A stretch of DNA of 64,000 bases from Coniferiporia sulphurascens (Eukaryota > Basidiomycota > Agaricomycetes > Hymenochaetales > Hymenochaetaceae), in contig NBBA01000010.1 in the NCBI GenBank assembly GCA_002794785.1, positions 1,364,001-1,428,000 on the forward strand, in the 5' to 3' direction. This document shows, piece after piece, positions 11,448 through 24,118 of the stretch; positions within the stretch are counted from its first letter, which is position 1; the number at the start of each line of letters is the position of its first letter. A model generated the notes under the pieces. The model made no database searches. It was not told the DNA's origin and was given only the letters and a program-made list of their open reading frames with translations. Position numbers and translations under genes: made by a program.

Positions 11448-13614
11448 ATGGGTACCGGTGCTATAGCTGTGGACGATGCAAGGGCTGGGTATGCTCACCT
11501 CCTCGACCCCGACAGAAAGTGGTATAACAACCGACGGTACGCACGACTCCTTCTTTCTCCCGAGGTTCAGGCTCTTTGAAGTTAATTTTGTCCCCTTCTT
11601 CTAATGCAGAATAATCACCTTGAACGCATGGATCGTCCTGTTGTGCGTTGTCCCTCTACGAATACAAGACCACCCTTCCTTTTTCATCTGGTAGCCCTGA
11701 AGATCTCCTCTAATTGTTGATCTACTTGTTCTAGCCTCATCACGTCGTCGACGAATGGATATGACGGAAGCATGATGAATGGGCTTCAGTCCCTAACCCA
11801 GTGGGAAAATGCGTTTAATCACCCGACACCGAGTATGCTTGGTCTACTCAATGCTATCCAGGCGAGTAGAAATGAACTGTTATCGGATTGTTACTGACGT
11901 TCAAGTCCCATTAGAATATCGGTTCTCTTGCCGCCTACCCATTCGCACCGTACGCGTCAGATGGGTTTGGTCGTCGGCGAACAGTGTTTCTCGGCGCTGC
12001 TATCATGTGCGCCGGGACGGCCTTGCAGACGGCCTCCCAGAATGTTCGCATGTTCATTGGCTCCAGGTAATCGAAACAAAATGTGTTTTTTTGTGCACCC
12101 CCTTACTTTATTAATACTTGTAGGTTTTTGATCGGCTTTGGGCTTTCATTCGCTGCAAATTCTGCGCCGATGCTTGTATCCGAAATAGCCTATCCGCCAC
12201 ATCGCGCCCCGCTGACGTCTTTATACAATTCTCTGTGGTATTCTGGCTCAATTGTGTGCGTATACATCTTCTTGTATTCCAGCTGGGGCAGAGTTTGCTT
12301 AATGATTAATCATCTAAGCGCCGCCTGGACTACTTTTGGAAGTTTCAAAATACCTAGGCAAGCAAATTGTTTTTCCTTCACTCATTATTCATCCTGATAT
12401 TTGATTCACGCTAGCTCGTGGGCCTGGCGGCTACCTTCTTTGCTTCAAGGTCTTCCTTCGATCCTTCAAGTATGCCTGGTTTGGTTTGCACCTGAATCAC
12501 CCAGGTGGTTAGTAAGCAATGGTCGTGAGAAGCAGGCTCTACAAACACTAGCGTATTACCATGCTGATGGGAACGAGTGCGTCTTTGGTCTATTATCTCT
12601 TAACTGCATCTTAAATAACGATTTGGGCACAGAGAGGACCCGCTCGTACAGTACGAATTCAATGAGATCCAAGCTGCTATCGATTTCGACCGAACTGTAG
12701 CAGCCAACGTCGGCTGGAAGTCCTTCCTCACCACCCCAGGCAATCGCAAGCGCGTCCGCATTATTGTCGCCATCGCCTTCTTCTCGCAATGGTCCGGAAA
12801 TGGGCTTGTGTCGTACTACCTCAACAGGGTTTTCGACGCAATCGGCATCGCGGATCCGACCACGCAGCTTCTCATCAACGGGATCTTACAGATTTGGAAT
12901 TTGTTCGTCGCAGTGACGGCATCGTTCCTCGTCGAACGAGTGGGAAGAAGATTGCTATTCTTGACATCGTGCTGCGGAATGATCGTCTTCTGGACTGGTC
13001 AGACGATATGCTTCAAACTGTCGGATAATAGTCTAGGGGCCGCGCATGGAACAATTGTGTTCATATTCTTGTTTTATATGGCCTACGAGTAAGCTCCAGC
13101 TTCTTTGATCGAGGCGTGGTATCACTGATGGAAGTTGCTGTGATATAGCATCGCCTTTACGCCGCTTATCGTCTCATACACGGTCGAAATCCTGCCATAT
13201 GCGCTCCGTGCAAAAGGGTTCAACATCTTCAACTTTGTTGTTTCGCTTGCGCTCATCTTTAACCAATACGTTAACCCGGTTGCACTCGCTGCTCTATCAT
13301 GGCGCTATTACGTATGTTGACATTCACGAGTCCAACCCACTAAACTCTTCTAATTCATCCACCCTTCTCCACCGGCCTAACAGATCGTTTATGCCTGTTG
13401 GCTTGTTGTCGAGACACTGTTCTGTTACGTCTACATTATCGAGACGAAGGGCCGCACACTCGAGGAAACCGCAGCAATTTTCGACGGCCTCGACCCAGCA
13501 GCGTTGCTTGCGCAGCAAGGTACCTCACTAGCCCCGGAAACGATCCATGAGACGAGTGAAAAGGCCTCCGAATCGCGCACGTCGGTGTCGGGCGGCCTTG
13601 AAACACTGGCTTAA
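11448..13614 (+). CDS. MFS sugar transporter (hexose/lactose permease type)
   Basis: A membrane sugar:proton symporter of the SP family. About nine exons join in frame from the ATG at 11448 to the TAA at 13612-13614. Family marks are NGYDGSMMNGLQ after TM1, GFGRR in the loop between TM2 and TM3, APESPRWLVSNGR before the central loop, FFSQWSGNGLVSYY in TM7, ERVGRR, and the C-terminal ETKGRTLEE. Two introns use GC instead of GT as donor: 11862-11914 (CAG|GCGAGT) and 12358-12414 (TAG|GCAAGC). The reading frame leaves no GT alternative. The best guess from TM7 is the lactose/glucoside permease subgroup; the substrate is not proved by sequence. Confidence 0.9.
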
Positions 13615-15632
13615 TGACAATATGAATGACGGCTCTGACCCTTGTATCTGTGACGACTTTTTACTGAGCTCAATTGTTTAGCAGTCTAATGTGCATGTAT
13701 GATAGTATCTCTTCCCACACTCTTCAATGAAATGACCCCCTGTCGACCTTGGTTTGTGCGCGCGATGTTAGTACCATTCAGTCAAGAGAACATTGCAGAA
13801 GGGACGCGTTTGAAAAGGAAAGAAAAGTCATCGTCAACAGGTTATCAACTCGCATTAGGTCCTTCAAATTGCTTCTGAAACCCGTCAGAGTCTCTTACCG
13901 TACAAAATTACGCTGGAACAACGATAAATCAAAGCCGTCTGGAGAACCCCCCACATAGTCGCGTAGGGACGCCCCCGAGCACGACCAATCAGCTTTGTCT
14001 GAACTCTATAGTCATACGATGCGCTCTGGAAAAACCTCACTGCGTCTGGCGGTCGAAACCGGATAGCTGGTATTTGCCTGCTGCCTGCACCCGAACTACG
14101 GGAAGGATTTAAAAGGGGCTGAAAGGAAAACGCGTCCCGGGCTCTCCGTTCACACGTTCGAGGCTGCCTGCCATACTGTGTGCGTCTCCCGCGCTCCCCG
14201 CATATAAAGCCCGGCGGTGTTCAGCTGATTCAGGTTCGGACTCGGAAGCGAGGGAGGTCCGACGTCTGTGAGAGTTCCGAGTTAGAGTTCGGGCTCCTCG
14301 TAAACAGCGTATCCTATCTCAGCACACACACGCACAATCGGTGCACGATGACATAAAGCAGAAAGTGCCCGTGGATGGAGGTCCGGAAGGATGTATGCAG
14401 CGACTCGGACTCGGATCTGCGGGAGCATTTGACGTCGTTTGGCCAGTAGGTGATTTCAACGGCCAACGGCCAACGTGTACTGCACGTTGCCGCGTTGCCG
14501 TCTTCAATGTGCTGGTCTTCGCCGTCCTACCCGGCTGTAGGCGCCTCCACTCGGGAAGGAAAGGGGGGGGGGGCGTTCCTTTGTGAAATTACCGCGGCAG
14601 AGTCTCTTGACTAAGAATACCGTCGCAAAATCGATCACCCTGCGAAGACGGCCAGGAGGATCTCCAACACGGCGAGACACGGCGCTTGTGCTTCCAAAAA
14701 GATTAACCGCATGCAGTGTACGAGTGTCGAAAAAACGGTTACCCATTCCCTTCAAGGCAAAAAAAGGGACTGGTAATCACCTCCGCGGTGTATGATACCA
14801 TCGTTTCGAATGCTAGGAAGGAAGCAACACTGTAATACAGTGGACTCGTCCCTGCACCATCAGCCTTGACCCGACCAGCAGAAGCCTCGCACTCTCGCTG
14901 GCATACGTTCTTCGGGCCCGTTGGTGAGCGTAAAACGCCTTTAGAAGAACTTCCATACGGTCCGGAAAAGTGCGACGCAAAAATCAAGAGCGAATTTTGA
15001 CTCTTTTATTTCTATGACTCTCGGGTGCACCGGCCCTCGGGTTTGAGAGACGCTCCCGGTAGTCGACGTAAGTACCAACTTCTGGTGCTGCCACAGCTGT
15101 CGCTTCCCCCCCCCTCTCTCTTGTGCATCGGGTATATTTTCACGGTTGATGGTCAGGGAGAAAACCGAGGTAAGGAGCTTGACGCATGTTTCATTGCGAT
15201 AAGTGTGCGCATTGTTATCGTGCGGTCGCGTAAACGCGACGTCGTCTCTCACAGTCACCGCTCCAAGTTCCCCAGCCAACCCAGGCCAGGCAAGCCCGCA
15301 ACGCGGAACCGGCGTTTGAAAGGCACGGCGGCGTTATCAATCTAAGATCTATCCGGAAGGGAGGGATGTTGGTTGAAGCGCCCCACTCGGCACAAATCTC
15401 GCAAACTTACTATTATTACACGTTTTTGTTACACACTTTTTTTTGTGAGACTACCGGAGACTGCGTTCCGTTGTTTGTGAGTATGGTGGTGAGCAGGCTA
15501 TCCTGAAGATCAAATCTCACAAACACTAAAGCGGTCCCGCCTTCCCAAACTCTCAACTCGGAGAATAGCCCAATCAAACGGCGGAAAGGAACGAAAAGAC
15601 AGACACGGCGAGGATAGCACGATGCCTCTCGG
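13615..15632. other. Gene-poor interval with one TATA-led candidate transcript
   Basis: Two kilobases between convergent genes. Around 13970-14340 the DNA looks like a promoter plus leader: TATAAA at 14203-14208, a GA/TC-rich leader, then short ATG frames. The best of these, at 14375-14449, encodes 24 residues (MEVRKDVCSDSDSDLREHL...) and could be a first exon, since a GTAGGT donor overlaps its stop. I could not find a convincing next exon. Nothing else is recognised. Confidence 0.35.
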
Positions 15633-16910
15633 TTAGTCGTAGTCGCCTAAGAAAACCAGCAAGTCAACAATAACGAGAGGAAAATGAATAAATGCTAGCC
15701 GCTTACCACCACCTTCCCCATTCCCGCCTCCTCCGTCGCCGAGGTCGTCCATATCGTCACCCTCGCCATTATCGAAGTAGTTCTCCGCGTAATCGTTGTC
15801 GTACTCCTCGTCGACGTCGTAATCCGACGCGCCTGAGCCACCTGCTCCTTGCGAGCCTGCATCAGAAGCCTTGTCCGACGATCCCTCCTACATCATATTC
15901 TCGCGCGTCAGAATGCTTTCAACGCTCTTTCGCGTGTAATACGGAACCTGGTCGTCCCCCCCCTCCGCTAGCCCATCCAGCTTCACCTTCTTCTTCACCC
16001 CGCGTTTTTCTGTACGTTCGACAATCGGGTAGTGTCAGTAAGAAGGATAGATTCTGCACGCAGAGAATATGGGGTGAAGAGAATAGAGGATGAATGAAAC
16101 GGGACACGCCCTGCTCACCTCGTTTTCTCCGTTTAGGGTTGAAGTAATCTTCGAAAATCTCGGGCGGGAAGAACGGCGCGTGTAGGTCTTTGCGCTTCAG
16201 CGTTGGCTGCGCCGCAGGTGAGGGGCGGTACTTGTCCGAGTAGCGCTGGAGTTCTAGTTTGGAGTTTTCCCGTTAGCTGATGGCTGCGCGGTGTAATAAT
16301 AACAATAATAAAGTATCAAGGGAAATTTAAATTGTTCAGAACTTAAATAAAACAAAAGTATAGGTACAAGCTTCGCGAGCGCATTCAGGATCCAAGAAAA
16401 GTCCAGAAGAAAAAAAGAAGAAAAAACGGGATTTAAAAAAAATAAGTAGACCTTCTCACCTCCAGATTTAGCACCGTCTACAAGGTAATACCTCGACGCG
16501 CGCAGACGTGCCGCGAATCCATTCTGCAGCGCACATATCTCGCGCTCCTCCTCCGTCGCTGCCGTCAGCACAGGAAGCGGGTCCATTGGCTACTTATCGT
16601 CAACAGTCAGTGAACATAGCTCGATGAATTATAATCCCCGAGTTTCTCATCCGCTCAAAAAACAAAACAAAAACAAACCACGCCCTCCTCTCTTGCATCC
16701 AATTCAGAACCGCTCAAGAGCTGCGCCCGGAACACCCTCACGCCCGTCCCTTAGATCAGAAGAGCAAAGCAGCACACTCACCGGGTACAGCTCGCCCGCC
16801 TCGCGCGACATATTCTGTATATCCGCGAACGTGAGGCCCATCGGCGGGAGTGCGCTCGCACCACCGAATCCTCCTCGACCGCGTCCGCCGCCTCGTCCGC
16901 CGCGCGACAT
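15633..16910 (-). pseudogene. RPC31: RNA polymerase III subunit C31/RPC7, interrupted by an in-frame stop
   Basis: This is a subunit of the Pol III-specific ternary subcomplex needed for transcription initiation. The N-terminus is RGG-rich ([14 protein letters not shown]), followed by PPMGLTFADIQ, then VLTAATEEEREIC, then the diagnostic KYRPSPAAQPTLKRKDLHAP and FFPPEIFEDYFNPK blocks. After the next intron comes KKKVKLDGLAEGGDDQVPYY and SILTRENMM. A TAG at 15888-15890 (read on the minus strand) follows directly. The same frame then stays open through the expected acidic Asp/Glu/Tyr/Gly tail (DYDVDEEYDNDYAENYFDN) and, after one more intron, ends at 15633-15635. The natural product is therefore either cut about 65 residues early or the base is a consensus error; GAG to TAG is the simplest change. 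Listed as pseudogene only because of this stop; all other features look functional. Confidence 0.75.
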
Positions 16911-18867
16911 GTCTGATGTTTGATATGGATGCCAAAAATGTGCGGTGAGTGCGTGCGTACACGCCAGACGAGGCAGGGGATACCGCAATTCGTAAATTAG
17001 TGTCGCGGTACTCGGACCCCAAAGTGGGAATCGACAGCACGTGTACGTAAACATTGTTATGGAATCATTTTGTTATAAAGTCAAGATTACCAAATCCATA
17101 CTAGTATTAATCCCAACAAAAGACAAGTCCAGACTCCAGGCCACGGGGAGCAAATTCGGATATGGCCACTTCCTACTATATCCTTATTGAACTTGTAGAG
17201 TTGTCTGCTATTCGTGATCTTCTAATGATTGTCTTCTGTCTTCTGGATCTGGCATACTCCTATATCCCCAAAATAATACAGTTGATGGATAAGTGGGTAC
17301 ACTTCACTCAGAATGCGGAATAAAGGCCGCAGCAAATCACAAAGTTACAGTTCGGGGGAGGCAACTGTATTCGAGATTGTTCCCTGCGAGAGTCCCCCGC
17401 GTTTCGGCGTGGTTCAATAGGGAGGTACCGCAGAAGATACCGCGGGGGCTCGTTTTTTAGGAACTGAAAATAATTGAGCTACCTGTAACCAGTCTCGCTC
17501 GTGATTCAGCTCGATCGTTGTGTCTTCCGTCCCAATAACACATGTACGCAGACCTCCCGATATTGACATAACGCAGGAGACTCGACTTCATTTTTTTCTC
17601 TCTCATTTCCATTCGTAGTACTATACAGCATCAAAAAACTTGAAAGTAGACAAGGCACGTTTTGACATAGGACCTCAGCCTGGGTTACATGTATCTCTCT
17701 TAGTTTGAACTTCAATCGCCGAGGAAGGTCACGGTGGATATCACATGCGCCAGAGTGCCATTACGCAACTTGAATAGTTAGCTCAAGCAGTTAGCGTAAT
17801 TTTTTTAATTGTTACTACTTACGTGTACTTGTGAATCGTGAAGAGAGGATGAAGCGCGTTAAGCCAACTCAACTGATTAGATACAGTAGAGCGCAATAAT
17901 ATCAATCGGTGATTTGTTTTTAATACTACATCAAGTACGGGAAGACGTACAAGCAGTTGGACGCAGCCTGAGACGCACACGGAGCAATCTCAGGCTGTGT
18001 CGTGATTACCGGCGTTCCACCCTGATATGCGCCGCAGAACCTGAGCCCCGTACCAATATATCCACAAAGCTAAACGCTTCTGCGTTACCCCGGAGAGTAT
18101 TGAAAATCGGTTGTGTGTCGAAGACGGAAGACGGTAACTTGATCAAGAATCAAAAATCAAGCTCAGGGTGTTCCGCTTGGAAAGCTTTCACGCTCCCTTT
18201 ACAGCTGGGCGTTGTTAACTGCGATTGCGCTTGCGACCTGGGACACCTGGCTCAACAAACATAAAGCCAGATATCACTGGCAGTCAGTTGCCCAGTAGTC
18301 ATGGGCGTCACCGTGACGACCTTCAAAAAAATCAATAACAATAACAATTGTAATAGTGCTTCCATGCTCGTTTTGCTCCGAGACGTTTTTGCGAAAGTTG
18401 TGCAATGATCAATGTCGACTTGTTGTCATCTAGGCTAACGTAAGCATATGTAAACGATGTAGCTGATGACGTCACCCCCTTTGTGGCTGGCCGCCGCAGC
18501 GGCGCAGCCTGAGCAGCCAGCAGAGTCAAGGAGGGAGGGGGGTGCTTATAACGTGCTGTGTGGATATCGACATTATATTAGATTGGATGGCGTACAACCT
18601 CTCTCATCTCGGTCACTTTTTTTCTTCCTCTCACAAAACTTGAAGTAACGTAGCAGCTACAAAGCAGCTATAAAAATGGAATTCACCATATCCATCATCA
18701 TCATCGGTTGTACATGCACTGGAAACTCTAACTAACGTACATTTTTCTTGTACATACAAAGTTACTTCAATGCTAGCGTCCTTTCCACTTTATAAATCTC
18801 GGCTCAGATCAACAACAACAACAACAACAACAAAAACAAAAACAAAAAGAATCAACGGCGCCGGGAT
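16911..18867. other. Intergenic
   Basis: About 2 kb between the RPC31 start and the P450 stop, both on the minus strand. AT-rich patches and short tandem runs occur; no exon chain or RNA gene was recognised. A GC-rich block near 18480-18540 followed by a TATAAC could be a promoter, but no open frame follows it. Confidence 0.45.
18810..18848. repeat. (CAA)n/(CAAAAA)n microsatellite
   Basis: An imperfect tandem run of CAA that passes into CAAAAA units, just beyond the stop codon of the P450 gene, so probably in its 3' untranslated region. Confidence 0.85.
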
Positions 18868-21619
18868 TCAATCCTGCTCGTTTGCCGCCTCGTGCATGCG
18901 CACCCACAGCCCTTTCTAAATAAAATAAACAAAAATAAGAAAAAAACATAAGACGAGAGGGGAGGGGGAAGGGGAGAAAAAATGACAGCACTTACGAATG
19001 CATACATCGTCAAATGCGTCTTCGGGAAGATGCGCTCCGCGGACTGACGACCGGGTACGTTCTTCCACTCAGGCGGGGCGCGCGAGTCCGCCGGCTGCGC
19101 AGACGCGTCGAGCTCGAACTTGTCGAACGCCTGTAAGAGGCGCACGAGCATGAACGACGTCTCGTTGTACGCGAACTGCAGCACCCTCCCAGCAAGGTGA
19201 GATTTAAAAAAAAGAAGAAAAAAGAAAAAACAGTTATTCAATAATCGCGCTGGAGCAGGGAGCCTGGAGCCTGGAAACGGAGAACGGAGAACGGAAGCCG
19301 GAAACCGGCACGCACCTGCTGGCCGAGACAAATCCGCGGGCCGGCGTTGAAAGGCAGGAATATGAACGGGTTCGGCGTAAGGTACTTGTGCAGCCGCTCG
19401 TCGAGGAACCTGTCCGGGTCGAACTCGTGCGCTAGTGTGGATTTTTCGATTTTCGATTTTTCGTTCGTTAGGTCAGCGTCATTTATCCAGGTGTGAGTGT
19501 GAGTGTGTCCAGTTCTAGTATAAAAAAAGAATGTTGGCTGCTGACCATCTGGACCCCACAGATCCGTCCGCCGGTGCATCATGAACACCGAGTACGACAC
19601 GCTATACGATACGCCCGACGTCGAAACGTTCATTTTCCCATACATACAGCCTGAGTACAACGAGAAAAAAAAAGTGACGTACCCGGTACGGGGAGGCACG
19701 TACCAAGGTTTCCCCCCCGGATTTGCGTTCGAGAACGTCGTCGCGTTGATAGACTCGCGGATGTTGAACGGACTAGAAAAAGCCCGATGGGACTTGAGAG
19801 ATCAACGTACGGTACGGTATGGAGCGGGGTCTACAGACCACTCACACAGGCGGATATAAGCGAAGCGTCTCTAAGCTCCCGCGCTCGGTCAGCTCCTGCT
19901 CTGCGACTCGGACTTGTAGTACCAGTATCACCCAGCGTGACTCACCGTTAATCACCGCGCGCAGATACTTCATCTCGCGGATATCGTCGTAATGCGGTTT
20001 TCGAGTCGGACCCACCTTCTCCAGGATCTCCGTCCGGAGACGGAGCATGACTGGGAGGTAGAGGGAGAGCATGTACGTCGCGAACGTCAGCGTCGCGGCG
20101 GTCTGTAAAATGCAAATACCGCCTTGTTAGTCAACCGCGACCAGGACAGAACCGCGTCCCGCGAAAGGGGCGAAAAATAAATACCGTATCGCGGGCAGCA
20201 ATCATGATGTTTAATATTTCGTCCTTCAGAATAACAGGGTCTGCGTGACGGAATCGTCAATGGACTGGACACCGGTGAAACTGTCGAGAGGCTCGGACCA
20301 CACACCGTCTGTTAGTTTGACAAGATGGTCAAGCAACGTCTCGTCCTCCGCGACATCGGCCTTATCATTGACCGTAGGAGACACCAACCCCGACCCCGAC
20401 CCCGACCCCGCCTTCTTCTCGCGATTCTTCCGTATCGCCTCTTCGAGGATCGGATCCACATACGCACGGACAACCCGCATAGGCGCACGCGTCTTGTCGC
20501 GCCACACCTCCCACAGCGGCCACGCCAACGCCTTCTGCGCGCGCTCCGACACGACCTTCTGCGCCAGCGCAAACGCGCCCACGAACTGCTCCGCGACGCC
20601 CTGGTCTTGGTCCCCGGGCCCCGGCCTGGGTCTCGGCGCGATTGCATGCGGGTACATATGCTGTGCGTCAATCGGGTACGGCAGCTCCGTGCGCAGCGAG
20701 TGCACACAGCGCCCGAAGAGGAACTCCGTCGCGCTGTCGAGCGTGAAGCGCGCGACGAGGTCCTGCACGTCGAGCGCGTAGCCCTCGCGCGTGCGCTGCT
20801 TCGCACATGCGAGCGCGGTGTCTGCGTGTCGGGCGAAGAGCTCGAAGTGGCTGATCCGCTCGCGGCTGAAGAACGGGCGCGTCATTGAGCGGTGGAACTT
20901 CCACATCTCGCCGTCCGAGTTGAACACGCCCACGCCGAGGACCGAGTATGCGGAGTTGATGAATCGGCTGCCTGCGGAGCGCTGTTAGTTGGAGGAAGGG
21001 CCGAGTCGCGCGTGAGGACTCGATACGATATATGCACCTTTTTCAAAGTTGTTGAACTCTGTGGCTAATATTTGCTGCGAATTCGTTTTATTTTTTGTGA
21101 GGCCTGTGTAAATAAACAAAGACGTGATCGGCGTACCTTGATATGGTCAGGCTCAGTAGTGAAGATTCCATCGACCCACAGGATTCGGGTCCTAATAACG
21201 TTCCCCAGACTTTCCATGAGCGGCCAAAACGGTTCAGCTGCACATCGTCGTAAAGAATATCAGACAACAACCTCGAGGAGCAGAACTTGAACGAACGATC
21301 ACCTACCAAGATACCCAGACTCGAACGACTTTGCCAAATCCAACAGGACATCCACGTTCCCGGGCCACTTGCCAAAATTACCAGGAATGCGCACCGCACC
21401 CATCCGGGCAGCTTCTCTCCCCTTTCTCCACTCGCTGCGCGTGATTCTCAGGTAGAGCATAAAGGGGAACGCCGCGACGAGCGCGGTCCGGCGCACCCAC
21501 GGCGGGGGGGAGACGGCGAGGACCTCGTCGAGCGCGTGGAGGGACGCATAGACGACGATGATGGGCAGCGACACGGCGGGGAGGGCGCGGAGGAGGAAGA
21601 GGACGCCGGGCGTGGGCAT
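18868..21619 (-). CDS. Cytochrome P450, CYP63-like
   Basis: A membrane-anchored heme monooxygenase. The N-terminal exon (21619-21307) has hydrophobic anchor segments. Exon 2 (21237-21137) gives [13 protein letters not shown] and FTTEPDHIK. The long GC-rich exon begins [20 protein letters not shown] and contains the HRSMTRPFF block. The I-helix stretch reads [13 protein letters not shown], with the oxygen-binding Thr pair. ETLRLYPP supplies ExxR, and [12 protein letters not shown] is the heme-binding loop with the axial Cys. The C-terminus [19 protein letters not shown] is what I associate with the CYP63 family of white-rot fungi, linked to alkane, fatty-acid and xenobiotic oxidation. About ten exons join in frame with no lesion, and the total length is about 600 residues, as expected. 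The family assignment is recalled, not computed. Confidence 0.88.
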
Positions 21620-22314
21620 GGTGTGCCCAGAAGAGCTGATGGAGGGATCAGGAGCGCATGATAGCTTTTAAGGAGATATAAGGCCTGACTCTTTGTGCGA
21701 AACCGCGGCATATAGTCACGAGCTGCTTGTTGTATGTGAATAACGTCATTGAAATCTCGTCAACAGCAGTTACTGTATGTTTCACAAATGTACACCGGGA
21801 CTCGGGAGACCGGCCACGCAAATCACAAGCACTGGCTCAGATTAAAGTTTAACCTCGTTTCTTTCCAAGAGAAATTCAGGACGGTAATTTATAGTTTAGT
21901 ATGTACAGTACATGTGTCATATTCTAATTCATCTCACCATTTCGCTTTTTTTATATTTGCAGAGCTACAGGGCTCGCAGAACTCTCACAAACAAGAAAAA
22001 AACGGCGCCACACTCACCAGTAACTAAAAATTATATCGCAGGCTTGAAGTTGAAGTCTCAACAGGCAGCACGAGTCGAGTCGAAGGCAAGACCGTACGAA
22101 CGTTCGCGCGTATAGAGTATAAGCCCCGAAAAAGGCATAGTATTGCAAGTGGTGATAGATGTCCTTTCTATAATACATATATGTATATGGTTTGGTATCG
22201 TGAATGTTCCCAAGTTGTACTTTGATAATGTTAATGCTAGTGTGAATATCTCGAAGTCGAGTCCTCTGAGACCTAAATCTAAACTTATTCCTTTCCACTT
22301 CCAAGTTTCAGCTC
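21620..22314. other. Intergenic, P450 promoter side
   Basis: Separates the P450 start from the 3' end of the next minus-strand gene. No further gene seen. Confidence 0.5.
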
Positions 22315-23345
22315 CTACAAACACAACGACCCAAGCTTAAACAACCACGATCGGCTGCGGCTGCGACTGCGACTGAGGGACGCGAAGCCTCCACGAGCGT
22401 ATCGTGTCCACGTCCACGTCCAGCCCCGCGTTCCGTGTCCGTACCCGCGTGTTCGTGTTCGTGGTGACCTGCCTAAGCCGGAGGATCCATTCGAGCTGTT
22501 GTCGTTATCATCGCTAACACGACTAGGGCGGGAATTCCGGCCAGCGCCAACGCCAGAACTGGGACTAGGATACCGCTTTCGTTCCTCCCCCACAGGCTTG
22601 CTCTCTTTTTTCCTCTGCGGCTGCGGCTGCTCCCGGCCCCGCCCCCGGTCCTGCCCCCGCCCCCGTCTCCGCATCTCCAGCTGCGCGTCCGTCCCCTTCG
22701 ACGACACCGACACCGGACGAGACCGCACACGCGCAAGCGCAAGCGCGCGCGCGATCCCGTCCCCGTGCGCGCGCAAGCACACAGGGTGCGAGGCGGCGAG
22801 TGCGGGCGTCACGACTGGGTAACGCGCGGTGTACAATAGCGCGGCGGGGGCGAGGGCGAGGAGTGTGCTGCGCGAGTACGAGAGTGGGCTCGAGTGCGTT
22901 TGAGAGTGCGAGTGGGCTGTGAGGTCGAGAAACGCGTCAGCTCTTGGTTTCTCTATTTCTTCTATTGGGAGGGGGAAAAAGTGAGTTGCTTACCGTACTG
23001 CGCGCACACCAACGTCGAGTCTACTCCTGCGCCAGAAGGTAGAGCCGCGTGTCCAAGTTTAGTCGGCGAATGCGGGGCGGACCCGGCTGTCGGCGCTGAG
23101 GACGCCGCGCTGTACACAGAAGCCGAGCTCGAGTCCGAGGGGTGGCGTCTATGCACGGGGACATATACGCCCGCTGGGGCCCACGCATCGGGGTCGGAGT
23201 TCGAGTCTGAGTCACGGTAGGAGGAGCACGGCGAGGAGTCTGCAGAAGCAGGGGCGGCGTAGCCCGGGCCCGGGCGTGCAGGGACAGGGACGGGGATGGG
23301 GATAGGCATGGTTGTGTTCACCAGCGCGAATGTAGTGAGGGACAT
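22315..23345 (-). CDS. Hypothetical low-complexity protein
   Basis: Two exons join cleanly: 23345-22994 and 22916-22315, with a 77-nt GT-AG intron in phase 1. The N-terminal part has an alternating Pro/hydrophobic run (MPIPIPVPVPARPGPG), then Ser/Asp-rich sequence. Exon 2 starts AHSHSQTHSSP and then has a short hydrophobic segment (TLLALAPAALLYTARYP) that may be a membrane helix. The rest is Arg/Gly/Ser-rich. No domain is recognised. The clean splice with an open frame on both sides supports a real gene, but the composition is biased and the far C-terminus (from about 22470 down) may be wrong because another GT donor is possible there. Confidence 0.5.
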
Positions 23346-24118
23346 GGCTAGCAATACCTTCTATTGACTCGACGAGCGGGAGAAGGAGACGGAGCAGCAG
23401 CTGTGAGTAGGGTGTCGGATACCAGAACGTTTTTATAACCATCCGTGCAGGGGGTGGGTGACTGATGACTCGGCCCCAACGCCAACGTGGCCGGCATATT
23501 CAGCCTCAGCCTGCGCACCGCGCATTGCGTGACCCCAGTGCAGAACGCAGGAATGCAAGAGGCGCGGTGCACCGCGCAGGCCGTAGCAAGCAGGCGAACG
23601 TTCGAGTGCATACCACGTACATGTACCTACATTACGTGATCGAACCTTCCGAGCCGTTCTCTCGGTGACGGATACTAGTACTCCGTGCGGTTGCTGTGCT
23701 GAAGCCTTGCTCCCAACTCCTGAGTATCAGTCCTTATCCTTGTCCGTGCTCCGTGTTATTGTCGTGTCGCCGACGTGTCCCCCAGCCGTAGTCCTCACAC
23801 TAGGGTTAGTCTATCTTCGCTTCACACCTTTAGCGACGAACGCCTTCACACCGAAACGTACGTACCACGCATCAAGCAAACAAGAAAACGCCATTCGCCA
23901 TTCGAAATTAGGAGTGGTGCGCAAAAAGCGTGCTGCTTTATTTTAACCAGAGGCCCGTTAGCAGAAGGCCTAGGTATAGGGACAGGGATGCAGGGAGTCG
24001 TCAGAATTACATGGGCGTCGTGTAGAGTAAGTAGGTAGGTAGTAGTCGTAGTATGAGTGGATAGCGGATTGGAATGCAAGGATTATTTTTAATAGGGAAT
24101 TAATCGTGAGGGAATAGC
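23346..24118. other. Intergenic
   Basis: Lies between two minus-strand genes: promoter of the hypothetical gene and terminator side of MAM33. No gene seen. Confidence 0.5.

Noticed and set aside
20245..20888. Plus-strand frames of 178 and 187 codons inside the P450 gene
   Set aside because: Antisense shadows of the GC-rich P450 exon, which itself has clear heme and ExxR motifs.
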